Assembly: GCF_002101375.1 (NCBI RefSeq)
Contig: NZ_CP015207.1
Location: 2,930,001-2,994,000, forward strand
Length of the DNA: 64,000 nt
From: Sporosarcina ureae
GTDB taxonomy: Bacteria; Bacillota; Bacilli; Bacillales_A; Planococcaceae
Direction: 5' to 3'
Position 1 is the stretch's first letter. Every line of letters begins with the position of its first letter. Made by a program: the position numbers and the translations under genes. Shown here one piece after another: positions 35,247-43,903 of this stretch. The notes below the pieces were generated by a model that made no database searches, was not told the origin of the DNA, and was given only the letters and a program-made list of their open reading frames with translations.

Positions 35247-35966
35247 GTGAAGCAAAAAATACACTGGAAGTTCACGTTGATTCTCGGTATAGTGGGATTT
35301 GTATTGGCTTTACAATACAACACAATGAATACTACATCTCCACGAGACACACGAGATTTATGGGCTATTCGTAAAGAATTATCGAGTGAAAGAAAAATCC
35401 ACTCTGAACTTTTAGAAGAAATCAGGGGAATTGACCAGACGCTTGTTGCTTATAATGCATCACCCGAAGCCAATGCAGCAAGTGTGTTGCAAGACACGTT
35501 GGATAAACTGTATAAACAAGCGGGATTCATGCCGACCACTGGTCCAGGATTTGTAATAGAAGTCGCGCCATCCCCAGAAAGTATTGCGTTCGGTTATGAA
35601 ATAGAGCCAGTATCATCTGAACTGCTGGCTTGGTTTATTAATGTGGTGAATCAACAACAAGGTAATGAGTTGGAGATTGATGGCAAGCGCTTTACTACGT
35701 TGAGTTGGATCCGGGATATTAATGGTAATCTGACCGTCAATGGGGAAGTGGTTTCCACACCACCGTTCAATATTAAAGTCGTTTCTCCTACGAAGGAAGA
35801 AAGTGAAAAGTTGTATAATCAATTATTGACAACTACCATACAAGATGAGTTTTATTTGGACGACTTAATACTGACAATTAGTGAACCAACGGATGACATT
35901 ACGTTACAAGGCTGGACGGGCGGTTTTGAAAATCGGTTTTTAAAAGAACAAACAAAGGAGGAATGA
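35247..35966 (+). CDS. ylxX: YlxX, DUF881 family protein
   Basis: 239 residues, paralogous in layout to the preceding gene: membrane anchor (about 8-25), a short coiled coil (about 45-70) and a DUF881 domain with GPGFVIEVAPSPE, SSELLAWFINVVN and INGNLTVNGEVVSTPPFNIKV. The frame is open from 35214, but GTG 35247 has a G-rich ribosome-binding site just before it. Four bases separate its stop from sbp. Confidence 0.82.
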   Translation: MKQKIHWKFTLILGIVGFVLALQYNTMNTTSPRDTRDLWAIRKELSSERKIHSELLEEIRGIDQTLVAYNASPEANAASVLQDTLDKLYKQAGFMPTTGPGFVIEVAPSPESIAFGYEIEPVSSELLAWFINVVNQQQGNELEIDGKRFTTLSWIRDINGNLTVNGEVVSTPPFNIKVVSPTKEESEKLYNQLLTTTIQDEFYLDDLILTISEPTDDITLQGWTGGFENRFLKEQTKEE

Positions 35967-35970
35967 CAAT

Positions 35971-36336
35971 ATGTGGCTACCCTTACTTGGGCTCCTCCTT
36001 GGCGTTTCACTAGGTTTGCTCTCGGATATACAGATCCCGCAAGTATATAATAACTATTTAACTATTGCGATTCTCGCTGCATTTGATACACTATTTGGTG
36101 GAATCAGAGCCTATCTTCAGCAAGTGTATGACGACCGAATATTCGTCAGCGGATTTTTCTTCAATATACTATTAGCAGCAGCACTTGCTTTTATCGGTGT
36201 ACACTTAGGTGTAGATTTATACTTGGCAGCAGTTTTCGCTTTTGGTGTACGATTATTCCAAAACATCGCGGTCATCAGAAGAATCTTGCTCGCAAAATGG
36301 ACGGGTAGAAACAAAAATTCCGACACAAATGCGTAA
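35971..36336 (+). CDS. sbp: Small basic protein Sbp (DUF1290)
   Basis: A 121-residue membrane protein with three to four helices. It has MWLPLLGLLLGVSLGLLS, FDTLFGGIRAYLQ and FAFGVRLFQNIAVIRR. These match the DUF1290 small basic protein found just before ftsA in Bacillus. GGAGGAA precedes the ATG. Function unknown. Confidence 0.88.
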   Translation: MWLPLLGLLLGVSLGLLSDIQIPQVYNNYLTIAILAAFDTLFGGIRAYLQQVYDDRIFVSGFFFNILLAAALAFIGVHLGVDLYLAAVFAFGVRLFQNIAVIRRILLAKWTGRNKNSDTNA

Positions 36337-36361
36337 TATTACATGTTTTTAGAAGAGGGTG

Positions 36362-36391
36362 TTGAAAATATTTAGACAAAGCAGTCATAAT
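36362..36391 (+). promoter_or_regulatory. Candidate sigmaA promoter of ftsA-ftsZ
   Basis: TTGAAA (36362-36367), an 18-base spacer and CATAAT (36386-36391). It lies in the 100-base gap before ftsA. B. subtilis also has local ftsAZ promoters; I found no sigmaH match. Confidence 0.45.
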
Positions 36392-36436
36392 ACAATAGAA
36401 TGGAAGTTACTAGTTACATTAAGGAGGTGTCAATAA

Positions 36437-37723
36437 TTGAGTAAATCAAATCATTACGTATCACTTGATATAGGATCATCCACAATTAAAGTCTTAATTG
36501 GGGAGATGGATCAAAATGCCCTGCATGTAATCGGTGTAGGAAATGTACAATCTGCTGGAATTCGCAAAGGAACAATTATTGATATTGATGCCACTGTCCA
36601 GTCAATCCGTAAAGCGATTGAACAGGCTGAAAGAATGACAGGCTTGAAAATTGAAGAAGTAGTTCTTGGCATACCTGCAAATGGCGTTCAGTTCCAAAAC
36701 GTCAAAGGTGTTGTGGCTGTGAACTCTGAAAATCGTGAAATCACAGATGATGACCTAGAAAGAGTTATGAAATCATCACAAGTAATGAATGTTCCACCGG
36801 AAAGAGAATTCGTCAATTTAGTGCCAAAGCAATTTATTGTCGATGATTATGATGAAATCACAGACCCCCGTGGTATGATGGGAGTAAGATTGGAAATGGA
36901 CGCGACGTTAATTACGACGTCCAAAACTCAACTACATAACATTTTACGCTGTGTAGAAAAAGCTGGTTTACAAATACGCGAAATTTATTTGCAGCCATTG
37001 GCGGCAGGTACATTCGCATTATCTGAAGATGAAATGTATCATGGAACTGCCTTTATCGATATTGGTGGAGGATCAACTACGGTTTCGGTGTTCGCTGAAA
37101 ATCGTTTGATTAGTACGTCTGTATTACCTGTTGGCGGAGATCATATTACAAAAGACTTATCAATCGTCTTAAAAACACCTACAGAACAAGCAAGAATGAT
37201 TAAGCATCAGTATGGACACGCCTATTATGATGATGCTTCAGATGAAGAATTATTTGAAGTACCGGTAGTAGGGTCAGATGCAAAAGATCAATATAGCCAG
37301 CGTTATATCTCTGATGTTATCGGTTCACGTCTTGAAGAATTGTTCGAATTGATTCTCGAAGACTTATATGCAACAGGTATCCGTGACTTGCCTGGCGGTA
37401 TCGTCATCACAGGCGGTACAGCTAAATTGGACGGGATTTTACAGTTGGCTCGTGATGTCTTTAAAACAAGAGCTAGATTATACACACCAGAATATATTGG
37501 TGTCCGTGAGCCAATGTATTCTACTGCGGTTGGCTTGATTCGCTATGCATATATGGAAGATGTGTTCTTTGGTTATGAAGAAGAGCCGGTTGGTTCACCT
37601 CAATCATCAGACTCCATTTATGAAGTTGCGGAACCTGTAGCTAGACCAGTTAAGCCGAAAAAAGAAAAAGGTCAAGGATTCATGAAACGCGCTAAAAAAG
37701 TATTCGACAATTTCTTTGAGTAA
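36437..37723 (+). CDS. ftsA: Cell division protein FtsA
   Basis: 428 residues, an actin-like ATPase that anchors FtsZ to the membrane. It has YVSLDIGSSTIKVLIGE (phosphate 1), the 1C subdomain (about 80-165), FIDIGGGSTTVSVF (phosphate 2), GIVITGGTAKLDGI (adenosine) and the C-terminal amphipathic helix RAKKVFDNFFE for membrane binding. The start is TTG 36437 with AAGGAGGTG 7 bases upstream. Confidence 0.96.
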   Translation: MSKSNHYVSLDIGSSTIKVLIGEMDQNALHVIGVGNVQSAGIRKGTIIDIDATVQSIRKAIEQAERMTGLKIEEVVLGIPANGVQFQNVKGVVAVNSENREITDDDLERVMKSSQVMNVPPEREFVNLVPKQFIVDDYDEITDPRGMMGVRLEMDATLITTSKTQLHNILRCVEKAGLQIREIYLQPLAAGTFALSEDEMYHGTAFIDIGGGSTTVSVFAENRLISTSVLPVGGDHITKDLSIVLKTPTEQARMIKHQYGHAYYDDASDEELFEVPVVGSDAKDQYSQRYISDVIGSRLEELFELILEDLYATGIRDLPGGIVITGGTAKLDGILQLARDVFKTRARLYTPEYIGVREPMYSTAVGLIRYAYMEDVFFGYEEEPVGSPQSSDSIYEVAEPVARPVKPKKEKGQGFMKRAKKVFDNFFE

Positions 37724-37772
37724 ACCATTGTGTTGAACAGGGAATTACAGATAATTTAGAGGAGGAAAATCA

Positions 37773-38948
37773 ATGCTTGAATTTGAGACGAATATAGATG
37801 CATTAGCGGTAATTAAAGTTATTGGAGTGGGCGGCGGCGGAAACAATGCGGTCAACCGTATGATTGAACATGGAGTGCAAGGTGTAGAATTTATCGCGGT
37901 AAATACGGATGCTCAAGCATTGAAATTATCATCGGCTGAAATCAAACTACAAATCGGTGAGAAGCTTACTAGAGGACTTGGCGCAGGCGCTAACCCTGAG
38001 GTAGGTAAAAAAGCTGCTGAAGAAAGTAAAGAGCAGATCGAAGAAGCTCTACGTGGAGCAGACATGGTCTTCGTTACAGCTGGTATGGGAGGCGGAACTG
38101 GTACGGGTGCAGCACCAGTTATCGCTCAAATCGCTAAAGATATTGGTGCATTGACAGTAGGTGTGGTTACACGTCCGTTCACTTTTGAAGGAAGAAAGAG
38201 ATCTACTTCAGCAGCTGGCGGTATCGCAAGCATGAAAGAAGCAATCGATACGCTAATTGTTATTCCAAATGACAAGTTGCTGGAGATTGTGGATAAAAAC
38301 ACTCCAATGCTTGAAGCGTTCAGAGAAGCTGACAATGTATTGCGTCAAGGTGTTCAAGGTATCTCGGATTTGATCGCAGTACCTGGATTGATCAATCTCG
38401 ACTTTGCTGACGTGAAAACGATCATGTACAACAAAGGATCTGCATTGATGGGGATCGGTATGTCTACTGGTGAAAATCGTGCAGCGGAAGCCGCGAAAAA
38501 AGCTATTTCTAGTCCGTTGCTTGAAACATCAATCGATGGAGCCAAAGGTGTCTTAATGAATATTACAGGTGGTTCGAACTTGAGCTTGTTTGAAGTGCAG
38601 GAAGCAGCTGATATTGTTGCCACTGCTTCAGACGAAAACGTTAACATGATCTTCGGTTCTGTTATCAACGACGACTTGAAAGATGAAATCATCGTCACAG
38701 TCATCGCGACAGGATTTAACGAAGAACAATTAGCTCCATCAAGACAACGTGGTGCTGGGGTGACGGGTGGCGTTCGCCCACAAAGACCTGTACAACAGCA
38801 ACCGCCAACACAACAGAGCAGATATGAAGAGCAACCACGTTACGAACAACAAGCTGAGCCGAGACAGCCACAGGTTAATCAGCAGCATCAGCACGAAGAA
38901 CAATTGGATATCCCAACGTTCTTACGTAATCGTACGCGTCGTAAATAA
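37773..38948 (+). CDS. ftsZ: Cell division protein FtsZ
   Basis: A 391-residue tubulin-like GTPase that forms the Z ring. It has [14 protein letters not shown], the tubulin signature [13 protein letters not shown] and the T7 loop [12 protein letters not shown] disordered linker very rich in Gln, Pro, Arg and Glu (about 320-375) is followed by the conserved tail [13 protein letters not shown] that binds FtsA, SepF and EzrA. AGGAGGAAAA precedes the ATG. The strong terminator behind it ends the dcw cluster. Confidence 0.98.
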   Translation: MLEFETNIDALAVIKVIGVGGGGNNAVNRMIEHGVQGVEFIAVNTDAQALKLSSAEIKLQIGEKLTRGLGAGANPEVGKKAAEESKEQIEEALRGADMVFVTAGMGGGTGTGAAPVIAQIAKDIGALTVGVVTRPFTFEGRKRSTSAAGGIASMKEAIDTLIVIPNDKLLEIVDKNTPMLEAFREADNVLRQGVQGISDLIAVPGLINLDFADVKTIMYNKGSALMGIGMSTGENRAAEAAKKAISSPLLETSIDGAKGVLMNITGGSNLSLFEVQEAADIVATASDENVNMIFGSVINDDLKDEIIVTVIATGFNEEQLAPSRQRGAGVTGGVRPQRPVQQQPPTQQSRYEEQPRYEQQAEPRQPQVNQQHQHEEQLDIPTFLRNRTRRK

Positions 38949-38959
38949 TAAATAGAACT

Positions 38960-39003
38960 AGCTTCCCGCAAGAGATGAAATTCTCATGCGGGAAGCTTTT
39001 TTG
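38960..39003 (+). terminator. Terminator after ftsZ
   Basis: AGCTTCCCGCA pairs with TGCGGGAAGCT, with an inner AGAG/TCTC step, followed by six T. Confidence 0.93.
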
Positions 39004-39042
39004 ATTTCGTCATAGCGCGATGACTATACGCACTTAAAAATA

Positions 39043-39049
39043 TGTCGAA
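39043..39049 (+). promoter_or_regulatory. Spo0A box upstream of spoIIGA
   Basis: TGTCGAA is a perfect 0A box (TGNCGAA), about 60 bases upstream of the likely transcription start of spoIIGA-sigE. In B. subtilis phosphorylated Spo0A activates this promoter from boxes at comparable places. Confidence 0.6.
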
Positions 39050-39074
39050 GTTTTTATAGGAAACCATCCAAAGC

Positions 39075-39107
39075 CCGACAGGTTTTTCATTAAAGCCATG
39101 ATAATCT
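39075..39107 (+). promoter_or_regulatory. Likely spoIIG promoter with a long spacer
   Basis: CCGACA (39075-39080) could be the -35 and GATAAT (39100-39105) or TAATCT (39102-39107) the -10, with 19-21 bases between. The B. subtilis spoIIG promoter is known for a 22-base spacer and Spo0A dependence. CCCGACA (39074-39080) read on the other strand is TGTCGGG, a degraded 0A box overlapping the -35. Confidence 0.45.
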
Positions 39108-39127
39108 GTTTGTAAGGAGGCCGGCAT

Positions 39128-39976
39128 ATGTATGGAGAACTGATGATAGGGATCAACATGCTCTTTAACTACGCCATCCTATCATTCACTAATAAAGTTG
39201 GAAATCATCAAACGAGCAAAAGGAGGTTATGGAGCGCAGCATTTCTCGGTGCCTTCTTTATTACGTTGTTCCCGTATTCTTTGCCAGCGATGATCTTCAC
39301 TTTTTTAGGAATGACGTATATCGCATTTGGACAAACGTTTAGGAGTTGGAAAAGTTCGATTCTCGCTGTACTGATCGCGGCTTTCTTCGCAGGAGGAATG
39401 TTGACCTTGATCTATGCACAGATTAGTATCAACGTAAATCAACGCTTTTTATTCGTAGCGATTGGTCTAACCTATCTGTCGTTATACATCGTGAAGCATA
39501 AATGGATTGACACACGCATGATGAATAAGTTAATGAGTTTCACGCTGGACTCAGAATTGAATTTATGGGGACATTCCATTCCACTTAAGGTATTCATCGA
39601 TACGGGTAATCATTGCGTAGAACCATTATCAGGAGATCCTGTGCATTTTATTGGCTATAAGGCAATCAAAGATCAGCTGCCAGACGACTTCGCTTCAGCA
39701 CTAGTGTCCTGGAATCCTGAAAAATCTCCAGACTTGGCGAGTTTCCCTGCTACTTATCAAAAGAATCTTCGTTTAATACGATTGCAGACTGTTCAAGGTG
39801 CTTCGTGGGCTGTTGGAATCAAGTATGATAGCTGGTTGCTCGAAGGAGAGTTATTGCCTGTAGGATACATCGTCTTGACGAAAGAACAGCATCAATACCC
39901 TCAAGGTGCAGCGGCTATTTTGCAAATGAGTGCGATGGATGTACTAAAAGAAGAAGGGAGAACGGCTATATGTTGA
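39128..39976 (+). CDS. spoIIGA: SpoIIGA, pro-sigmaE processing aspartic protease
   Basis: 282 residues. The N-half has five hydrophobic helices (about 1-125) for the septal membrane. The C-half is a cytoplasmic protease domain with the catalytic motif FIDTGN (Asp158). It cleaves pro-sigmaE in the mother cell after a signal from SpoIIR. TAAGGAGG lies 7 bases before ATG 39128. It overlaps sigE by 7 bases, so the two are translationally coupled. Confidence 0.95.
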   Translation: MYGELMIGINMLFNYAILSFTNKVGNHQTSKRRLWSAAFLGAFFITLFPYSLPAMIFTFLGMTYIAFGQTFRSWKSSILAVLIAAFFAGGMLTLIYAQISINVNQRFLFVAIGLTYLSLYIVKHKWIDTRMMNKLMSFTLDSELNLWGHSIPLKVFIDTGNHCVEPLSGDPVHFIGYKAIKDQLPDDFASALVSWNPEKSPDLASFPATYQKNLRLIRLQTVQGASWAVGIKYDSWLLEGELLPVGYIVLTKEQHQYPQGAAAILQMSAMDVLKEEGRTAIC

Positions 39977-40680
39977 TAGAAGTAAAAAAATGGGTTTCTT
40001 ATATTGTGGGATTCTTTAGACAAAAAAGCGGCATATTTTATATTGGTGGACATGAGTCTCTTCCTAAGCCACTCGATAAGGAGCAGGAAGCAAAAATGAT
40101 TGCGGCATTAATGAATGGCGATGCTGCTGCGCGTGATACATTAATTGAAAAAAATTTACGTCTCGTTGTCTATATCGCAAGGCGCTTCGATAATACGAAC
40201 ACGAATATTGAAGATCTCATTAGTATAGGAACTATCGGCTTGATCAAAGCAATAGAAACTTTTAAAGCAGATAAAAATATTAAGCTGGCGACATATGCTT
40301 CTCGTTGTATTGAAAATGAAATTTTAATGCATTTGCGTAAAACGAATCGAATTCGTTCGGAGATCTCATTTGATGAACCGTTAAATTCGGATGCCGATGG
40401 TAATGAGTTACTTCTATCGGATATCCTAGGGACAGATGAAGACATTATTATAGACGATGTCGAGAAAAAGCTAGAGCGTCAATATATGATCGATGCCATT
40501 TCAGTTTTAGATGAAAGAGAACGTTATATTATGGAACAACGATTCGGACTAATGGGCACGAATGAAATGACACAAAAAGAAGTAGCGGATCTTCTCGGTA
40601 TTTCACAATCGTATATATCTAGATTGGAAAAGAAAATAATTTCTGAGCTACGAGATCGACTAAATCAACCAATTTCATAA
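39970..40680 (+). CDS. sigE: RNA polymerase sporulation sigma factor SigE precursor
   Basis: A 236-residue sigma-70 family member, the early mother-cell factor. A hydrophobic/basic pro-sequence (about 1-24, [15 protein letters not shown]) precedes the processing site before YIGG. Then come region 2 ([49 protein letters not shown]) and region 4 with the helix-turn-helix [20 protein letters not shown]. The stop is followed by a 104-base gap to sigG. Confidence 0.97.
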   Translation: MLIEVKKWVSYIVGFFRQKSGIFYIGGHESLPKPLDKEQEAKMIAALMNGDAAARDTLIEKNLRLVVYIARRFDNTNTNIEDLISIGTIGLIKAIETFKADKNIKLATYASRCIENEILMHLRKTNRIRSEISFDEPLNSDADGNELLLSDILGTDEDIIIDDVEKKLERQYMIDAISVLDERERYIMEQRFGLMGTNEMTQKEVADLLGISQSYISRLEKKIISELRDRLNQPIS

Positions 40681-40784
40681 CTGGGCTTATCGGCAGAAAT
40701 TGGCGATTCGTGAATTCGCATATTCTAAAGAGTTGAGGACACACTACTCTGTACACTCACCTATAGAATGCGGAGGAAGAGCCA

Positions 40785-41570
40785 ATGGTACGTACAAGAG
40801 TAGAAATTTGTGGGATCAATACGTCCGAGCTGCCTTTATTAACTGCCGATGTGATGAAAGAGACATTCATCCGTTTGCAAAGCGGTGACGAATTTGCTAG
40901 AGATGAATTGGTATTTGCGAATTTACGTCTCGTACTTAGCCTTGTTCAACGCTTTAACTATCGTGGAGAGCAGGCTGATGATTTATTCCAGGTTGGTTGT
41001 ATTGGGTTGTTGAAAGCCATAGACAATTTTGACTTAAAACATAATGTCCGGTTTTCCACCTACGCTGTGCCGATGATTATTGGAGAAATAAAACGACATC
41101 TTCGTGATCATCATGCTGTTCGTGTATCCAGATCGTTACGTGATATCGCTTATAAAGCCATCAGGGCAAAAGAACAATATGTCAACGAACATCAACACGA
41201 ACCAAGAATTTCAGATCTCGAGAAGATTACCGGCATACCGGAAGAAGATATACTCTTCGCCTTAGATGCCATACAGGACCCTATGTCGTTGCATGAGCCA
41301 ATGAACAGCGATGGCGGCGATCCGATTTATATGATGGATCAGCTACATGACCAGAGAGTATCAGAGGATCGTTGGATGAACTATGTGTCCATTAAAGATA
41401 AAATGAGCGAGCTGGACGAACGTCAACAACTTATCGTTTCCAAACGATTTTACCTCGGTCAGACGCAAACCGAAATTGCTAAGGAGCTCGGAATCTCACA
41501 GGCTCAAATCTCAAGAATTGAAAAGCATGCGATGGAGCAGATTCGGCTTGGAATTGAGCAGAAGAAATAA
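40785..41570 (+). CDS. sigG: RNA polymerase sporulation sigma factor SigG
   Basis: A 261-residue late forespore sigma factor. It has VEICGINTSELPLL at the N-terminus (SpoIIAB contact region), DLFQVGCIGLLKAIDNF, FSTYAVPMIIGEIKRHLRD, VSRSLRDIAYKA and the region 4 helix-turn-helix TEIAKELGISQAQISRIEK. CGGAGGAAGAG precedes ATG. I see no convincing sigmaF/sigmaG promoter in the gap behind sigE (CATATTC at 40719 lacks a proper -35). A terminator follows. Confidence 0.97.
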   Translation: MVRTRVEICGINTSELPLLTADVMKETFIRLQSGDEFARDELVFANLRLVLSLVQRFNYRGEQADDLFQVGCIGLLKAIDNFDLKHNVRFSTYAVPMIIGEIKRHLRDHHAVRVSRSLRDIAYKAIRAKEQYVNEHQHEPRISDLEKITGIPEEDILFALDAIQDPMSLHEPMNSDGGDPIYMMDQLHDQRVSEDRWMNYVSIKDKMSELDERQQLIVSKRFYLGQTQTEIAKELGISQAQISRIEKHAMEQIRLGIEQKK

Positions 41571-41588
41571 TGATAGCGATTGATATAC

Positions 41589-41632
41589 AAAGACTGTCCT
41601 TTCCACATAAACGTGGGGGGACAGTTTTTGTT
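41589..41632 (+). terminator. Terminator after sigG
   Basis: ACTGTCC...CCAC pairs with GTGG...GGACAGT, followed by TTTTGTTTTT. Confidence 0.9.
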
Positions 41633-41667
41633 TTTGTTGGCGAAGTGAGTGGGTGAGGGGAAGGCAA

Positions 41668-41727
41668 CATTACTCTGCGTTCCAGGCGGACGCGTTCGGG
41701 CGAGTCGCCTTCCACTACGATTCACTT
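41668..41727 (+). repeat. Structured interspersed repeat, copy R2 (short deletion form)
   Basis: Contains the left block GCGTTCCAGGCGGACGCG joined directly to the right block CGAGTCGCCTTCCACTACGA. The central GGCTTGAGCC...GGTCTCAA part of the other copies is missing. The two blocks fold on each other (GGCGGACGCG with GGCGAGTCGCC) into one compact hairpin. Confidence 0.75.
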
Positions 41728-41763
41728 TTGTTTTTCTGGATATAGATGGGAGGAGATATAGTC

Positions 41764-41793
41764 AAACCCAAACCCAAACCCAAACCCAAACCC
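41764..41793. repeat. Five tandem AAACCC hexamers
   Basis: Exactly five perfect copies of AAACCC, ending in AA. The minus strand is (GGGTTT)5, five GGG runs with TTT loops, which fits a G-quadruplex; the plus strand fits an i-motif. Located between the sigG terminator and the phased array. Confidence 0.9.
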
Positions 41794-41800
41794 AATACGC

Positions 41801-41944
41801 AAGCGCTCATAGATTCGTCTAAGTGATCATAGCAACTTCACGACCGCTCAATGATCTCAACAAGCGATCATATTCATTGGGTAAACGCTCTTAGAAGCAA
41901 TTAAGTGATCATACTTGCTTTGTAAGCGCTCATTGAGCTTCAAG
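41801..41944. repeat. Phased array of seven degenerate units, 20/21-bp period
   Basis: Units resembling AAGCGCTCAT begin at 41801, 41821, 41842, 41862, 41883, 41903 and 41924, so spacing alternates 20/21 and averages 20.5 bp. Odd units carry CGCTC (AAGCGCTCAT, GACCGCTCAA, AAACGCTCTT, AAGCGCTCAT). Even units carry GATCAT (AAGTGATCAT, AAGCGATCAT, AAGTGATCAT). The true repeat is therefore a 41-bp pair. The 10 bases between cores vary. Confidence 0.85.
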
Positions 41945-42038
41945 ACTTTACAGATTTTGAATTTAAATAAGTAATAAAGCGCCACTAAGTCACTTGCCAA
42001 TAACAATGACGTTTAAAACTAATCGCAATCTCACGGTA

Positions 42039-42228
42039 GGATTGTAGTGGAAAAGGTGGCGACACCTGGTGATCAGCACGATCTTGAGATCCTAGACTGA
42101 GCGAGAGCCGTTGCGAAGTACGGCTTTTGCGAGTAAAAGCGAAGCGTTAGGAGCACATCTTTGCACGTAGCGATGGAAGCGGCTCAAGATTTTACCCCCG
42201 GAAAGCATCCACTTCTGCAACGGAAATC
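42039..42228 (-). repeat. Structured interspersed repeat, copy R3 (inverted, long form)
   Basis: The same family on the minus strand: GTGGAAAAGGTGGCGAC near 42046, CTTGAGATCCTAGACTGAGCG near 42083, GGAAGCGGCTCAAG near 42175 and CGGAAAGCATCCAC near 42199. Inner hairpins AGCCGT/ACGGCT (42106-42125) and GCTTTT/AAAAGC replace those of R1. GGATT/AATCC close the element. About 190 bp; it faces R2 across the phased array. Confidence 0.75.
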
Positions 42229-42339
42229 CCAAACCACTATCCAATGTCTCCCTCTCTAGGCACTTTCTAATTCGTCGAGCATTTTTCCACGTTCTCATTA
42301 AAACTCACTATGCATAGTATGAAAGAAGGAGGGGAAACT

Positions 42340-42585
42340 ATGCGTTTTTCCAGCTTACAGAAAAAAGAAGTCATTGAACTGAAAAAAGGGTCTTTCCTCG
42401 GTTTTGTTCAAGACGCCACAATCGACATCGAAAAAGGAGAAATTGCTCAACTTCATATAGGCGAACTTGAACGCTCATTCTTCTCAGACAGCAAGTCAAA
42501 AGGTGTCCAAAAAATCAATTACAAAGACGTCATGACGATTGGAAAAGATATTATCTTGATTGAGAATAAACGGCTCAATAAATGA
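42340..42585 (+). CDS. ylmC: YlmC/YmxH family PRC-barrel sporulation protein
   Basis: An 81-residue single PRC-barrel domain: FSSLQKKEVIELKKGSFLG, VQDATIDIEKGEIAQLHIG, KINYKDVMTIGKDIILIE. This family is common beside sigG in spore formers; YlmC expression is sporulation-linked in Bacillus. ATG 42340 has AAGGAGGGG 5 bases upstream; the in-frame ATG 42310 lies before it. ylmD, which follows in B. subtilis, is absent. Confidence 0.85.
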   Translation: MRFSSLQKKEVIELKKGSFLGFVQDATIDIEKGEIAQLHIGELERSFFSDSKSKGVQKINYKDVMTIGKDIILIENKRLNK

Positions 42586-42592
42586 CTTATCG

Positions 42593-42621
42593 TTGATATA
42601 TAGTGCCCAAATTGATACAAT
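42593..42621 (+). promoter_or_regulatory. SigmaA promoter of the ylmE-sepF-ylmG operon
   Basis: TTGATA (42593-42598), a 17-base spacer and TACAAT (42616-42621) preceded by TGA, an extended -10. The ylmE ATG is only 13 bases downstream, so the leader is very short or absent; this agrees with the lack of a clear ribosome-binding site. Confidence 0.7.
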
Positions 42622-42633
42622 GAAATAAAGCTA

Positions 42634-43344
42634 ATGAAAAGTAGTGATAATATGGAACAAGTAGAACAACGACTAGCCACTATACAAAATCAAATAAACG
42701 AAGCATGTGAAACGTCAAATCGCAGCTCGGATGATATCACGTTAATAGCTGTCACGAAGCAAGTATCTTCCGCTAGAGCCCAATCCCTACTAGATATTGG
42801 GATTAGGAACTTAGGGGAAAATCGTCTCGAAGGATTGCTTGATAAGCAAGAAACGATTGTAGGTCCAGTCAATTGGCACTTTATTGGTAACTTACAAACA
42901 CGCAAAGTAAAAGAATTAGTCGACACGATTGACTGCCTTCATTCGCTTGACCGTATGAGCCTTGCGAATGAAGTGAACAAGCGGGCAAGTAAGCCGCTAG
43001 ATTGTTTTGTACAAGTCAATGTTTCAGGTGAAAAATCTAAATCGGGTATTACTCCCGATGAAGCAGATGTATTCTTTGAACAATTAGCGGCTTACGAAAA
43101 CATTCATGTAATTGGACTGATGACGATGGCACCAAACACGGATGATGAATCTGTAGTTCGCAACACATTCCGTTCTTTACGTGAACTACGAGACAGAATC
43201 GCAACAAAAGGATTATCCTACGCACCGTGTACTAAACTGTCCATGGGTATGTCCAATGATTTTACAATTGCAATAGAAGAAGGTGCAACTCATATACGCA
43301 TCGGCACTGCATTGGCCGGATCAGAAAGCGAGGAAACTGAATGA
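42634..43344 (+). CDS. ylmE: YlmE, YggS/PROSC family PLP-homeostasis protein
   Basis: 236 residues, alanine-racemase-like barrel that binds pyridoxal phosphate without known catalysis. It has [10 protein letters not shown] with the PLP lysine (about residue 41), [51 protein letters not shown] and [18 protein letters not shown]. No strong ribosome-binding site is seen before ATG 42634 or ATG 42652, and the promoter is very close, so translation may be leaderless-like. Overlaps sepF by 4 bases. Confidence 0.92.
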   Translation: MKSSDNMEQVEQRLATIQNQINEACETSNRSSDDITLIAVTKQVSSARAQSLLDIGIRNLGENRLEGLLDKQETIVGPVNWHFIGNLQTRKVKELVDTIDCLHSLDRMSLANEVNKRASKPLDCFVQVNVSGEKSKSGITPDEADVFFEQLAAYENIHVIGLMTMAPNTDDESVVRNTFRSLRELRDRIATKGLSYAPCTKLSMGMSNDFTIAIEEGATHIRIGTALAGSESEETE

Positions 43345-43838
43345 GCCTCAAAAAACGATTGGAAAAAATGTTTTGGGTACAGGAAGAAGATTTAGTTCAA
43401 CAACCGAAACCCCAAAGCAAACCAACAAAAGGTGAACAAGCAATGGCTCGCAAAGAGATGAAGAAGCTAGCAGGGAAGAAACGGGCTGTCAATAGTCGAC
43501 TTCAAGCCTCACCGCAAAAACCTTCATCTACACAAGCCCCAGTGATTAGCCTACAAAGTCTTCAAAAATCATCAAAAGTCATTCTACTCGAGCCGCGTTC
43601 TTATGCTGAAGTAGAGGATATTGCAGAACATTTGAAGAATCGCCGTTCTGTCGTTGTGAACTTACAGCAGATAGAGCGAGATCAAGGATTTCGTATCATT
43701 GATTTCTTAAGTGGGACAGTTTATGCCCTCGGTGGCGACATTCAACGAATTGGCGCAGATATATTTCTATGTGCACCTGACAACGTAGAAGTAGCCGGTA
43801 AAATAACGGAGTTTCTATCTGAACAACAAGAACGATAG
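43341..43838 (+). CDS. sepF: Cell division protein SepF
   Basis: 165 residues. An N-terminal amphipathic stretch for membrane binding ([13 protein letters not shown]) is followed by a variable Lys/Gln/Pro linker (about 18-70) and the DUF552 domain with [40 protein letters not shown] and [19 protein letters not shown]. It bundles FtsZ polymers and can stand in for FtsA. ATGA overlap with ylmE. Confidence 0.94.
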   Translation: MSLKKRLEKMFWVQEEDLVQQPKPQSKPTKGEQAMARKEMKKLAGKKRAVNSRLQASPQKPSSTQAPVISLQSLQKSSKVILLEPRSYAEVEDIAEHLKNRRSVVVNLQQIERDQGFRIIDFLSGTVYALGGDIQRIGADIFLCAPDNVEVAGKITEFLSEQQER

Positions 43839-43903
43839 GCTACACAACTTAGAACTTTCAATAGTTGAAAGTTGAACAATTTGAATGAGGTGTACATGTT
43901 ATT

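Noticed and set aside
40696..40725. SigmaF/sigmaG promoter before sigG
   Set aside because: CATATTC resembles the -10, but the expected -35 (GNATR type) at 17-18 bases is only GAAAT; too weak to annotate.
41479..41725. Minus-strand ORFs of 73-78 codons over the end of sigG and R2
   Set aside because: They are antisense to sigG and run through a repeat; no start signals or recognisable domain.
41764..41793. True telomere or replicon end
   Set aside because: The tract is internal to a syntenic chromosomal region and only five units long.
41801..41944. CRISPR array
   Set aside because: Repeat cores are only about 10 bp and degenerate, spacers are 10-11 bp, and no cas genes are near; it is a phased short-core array.
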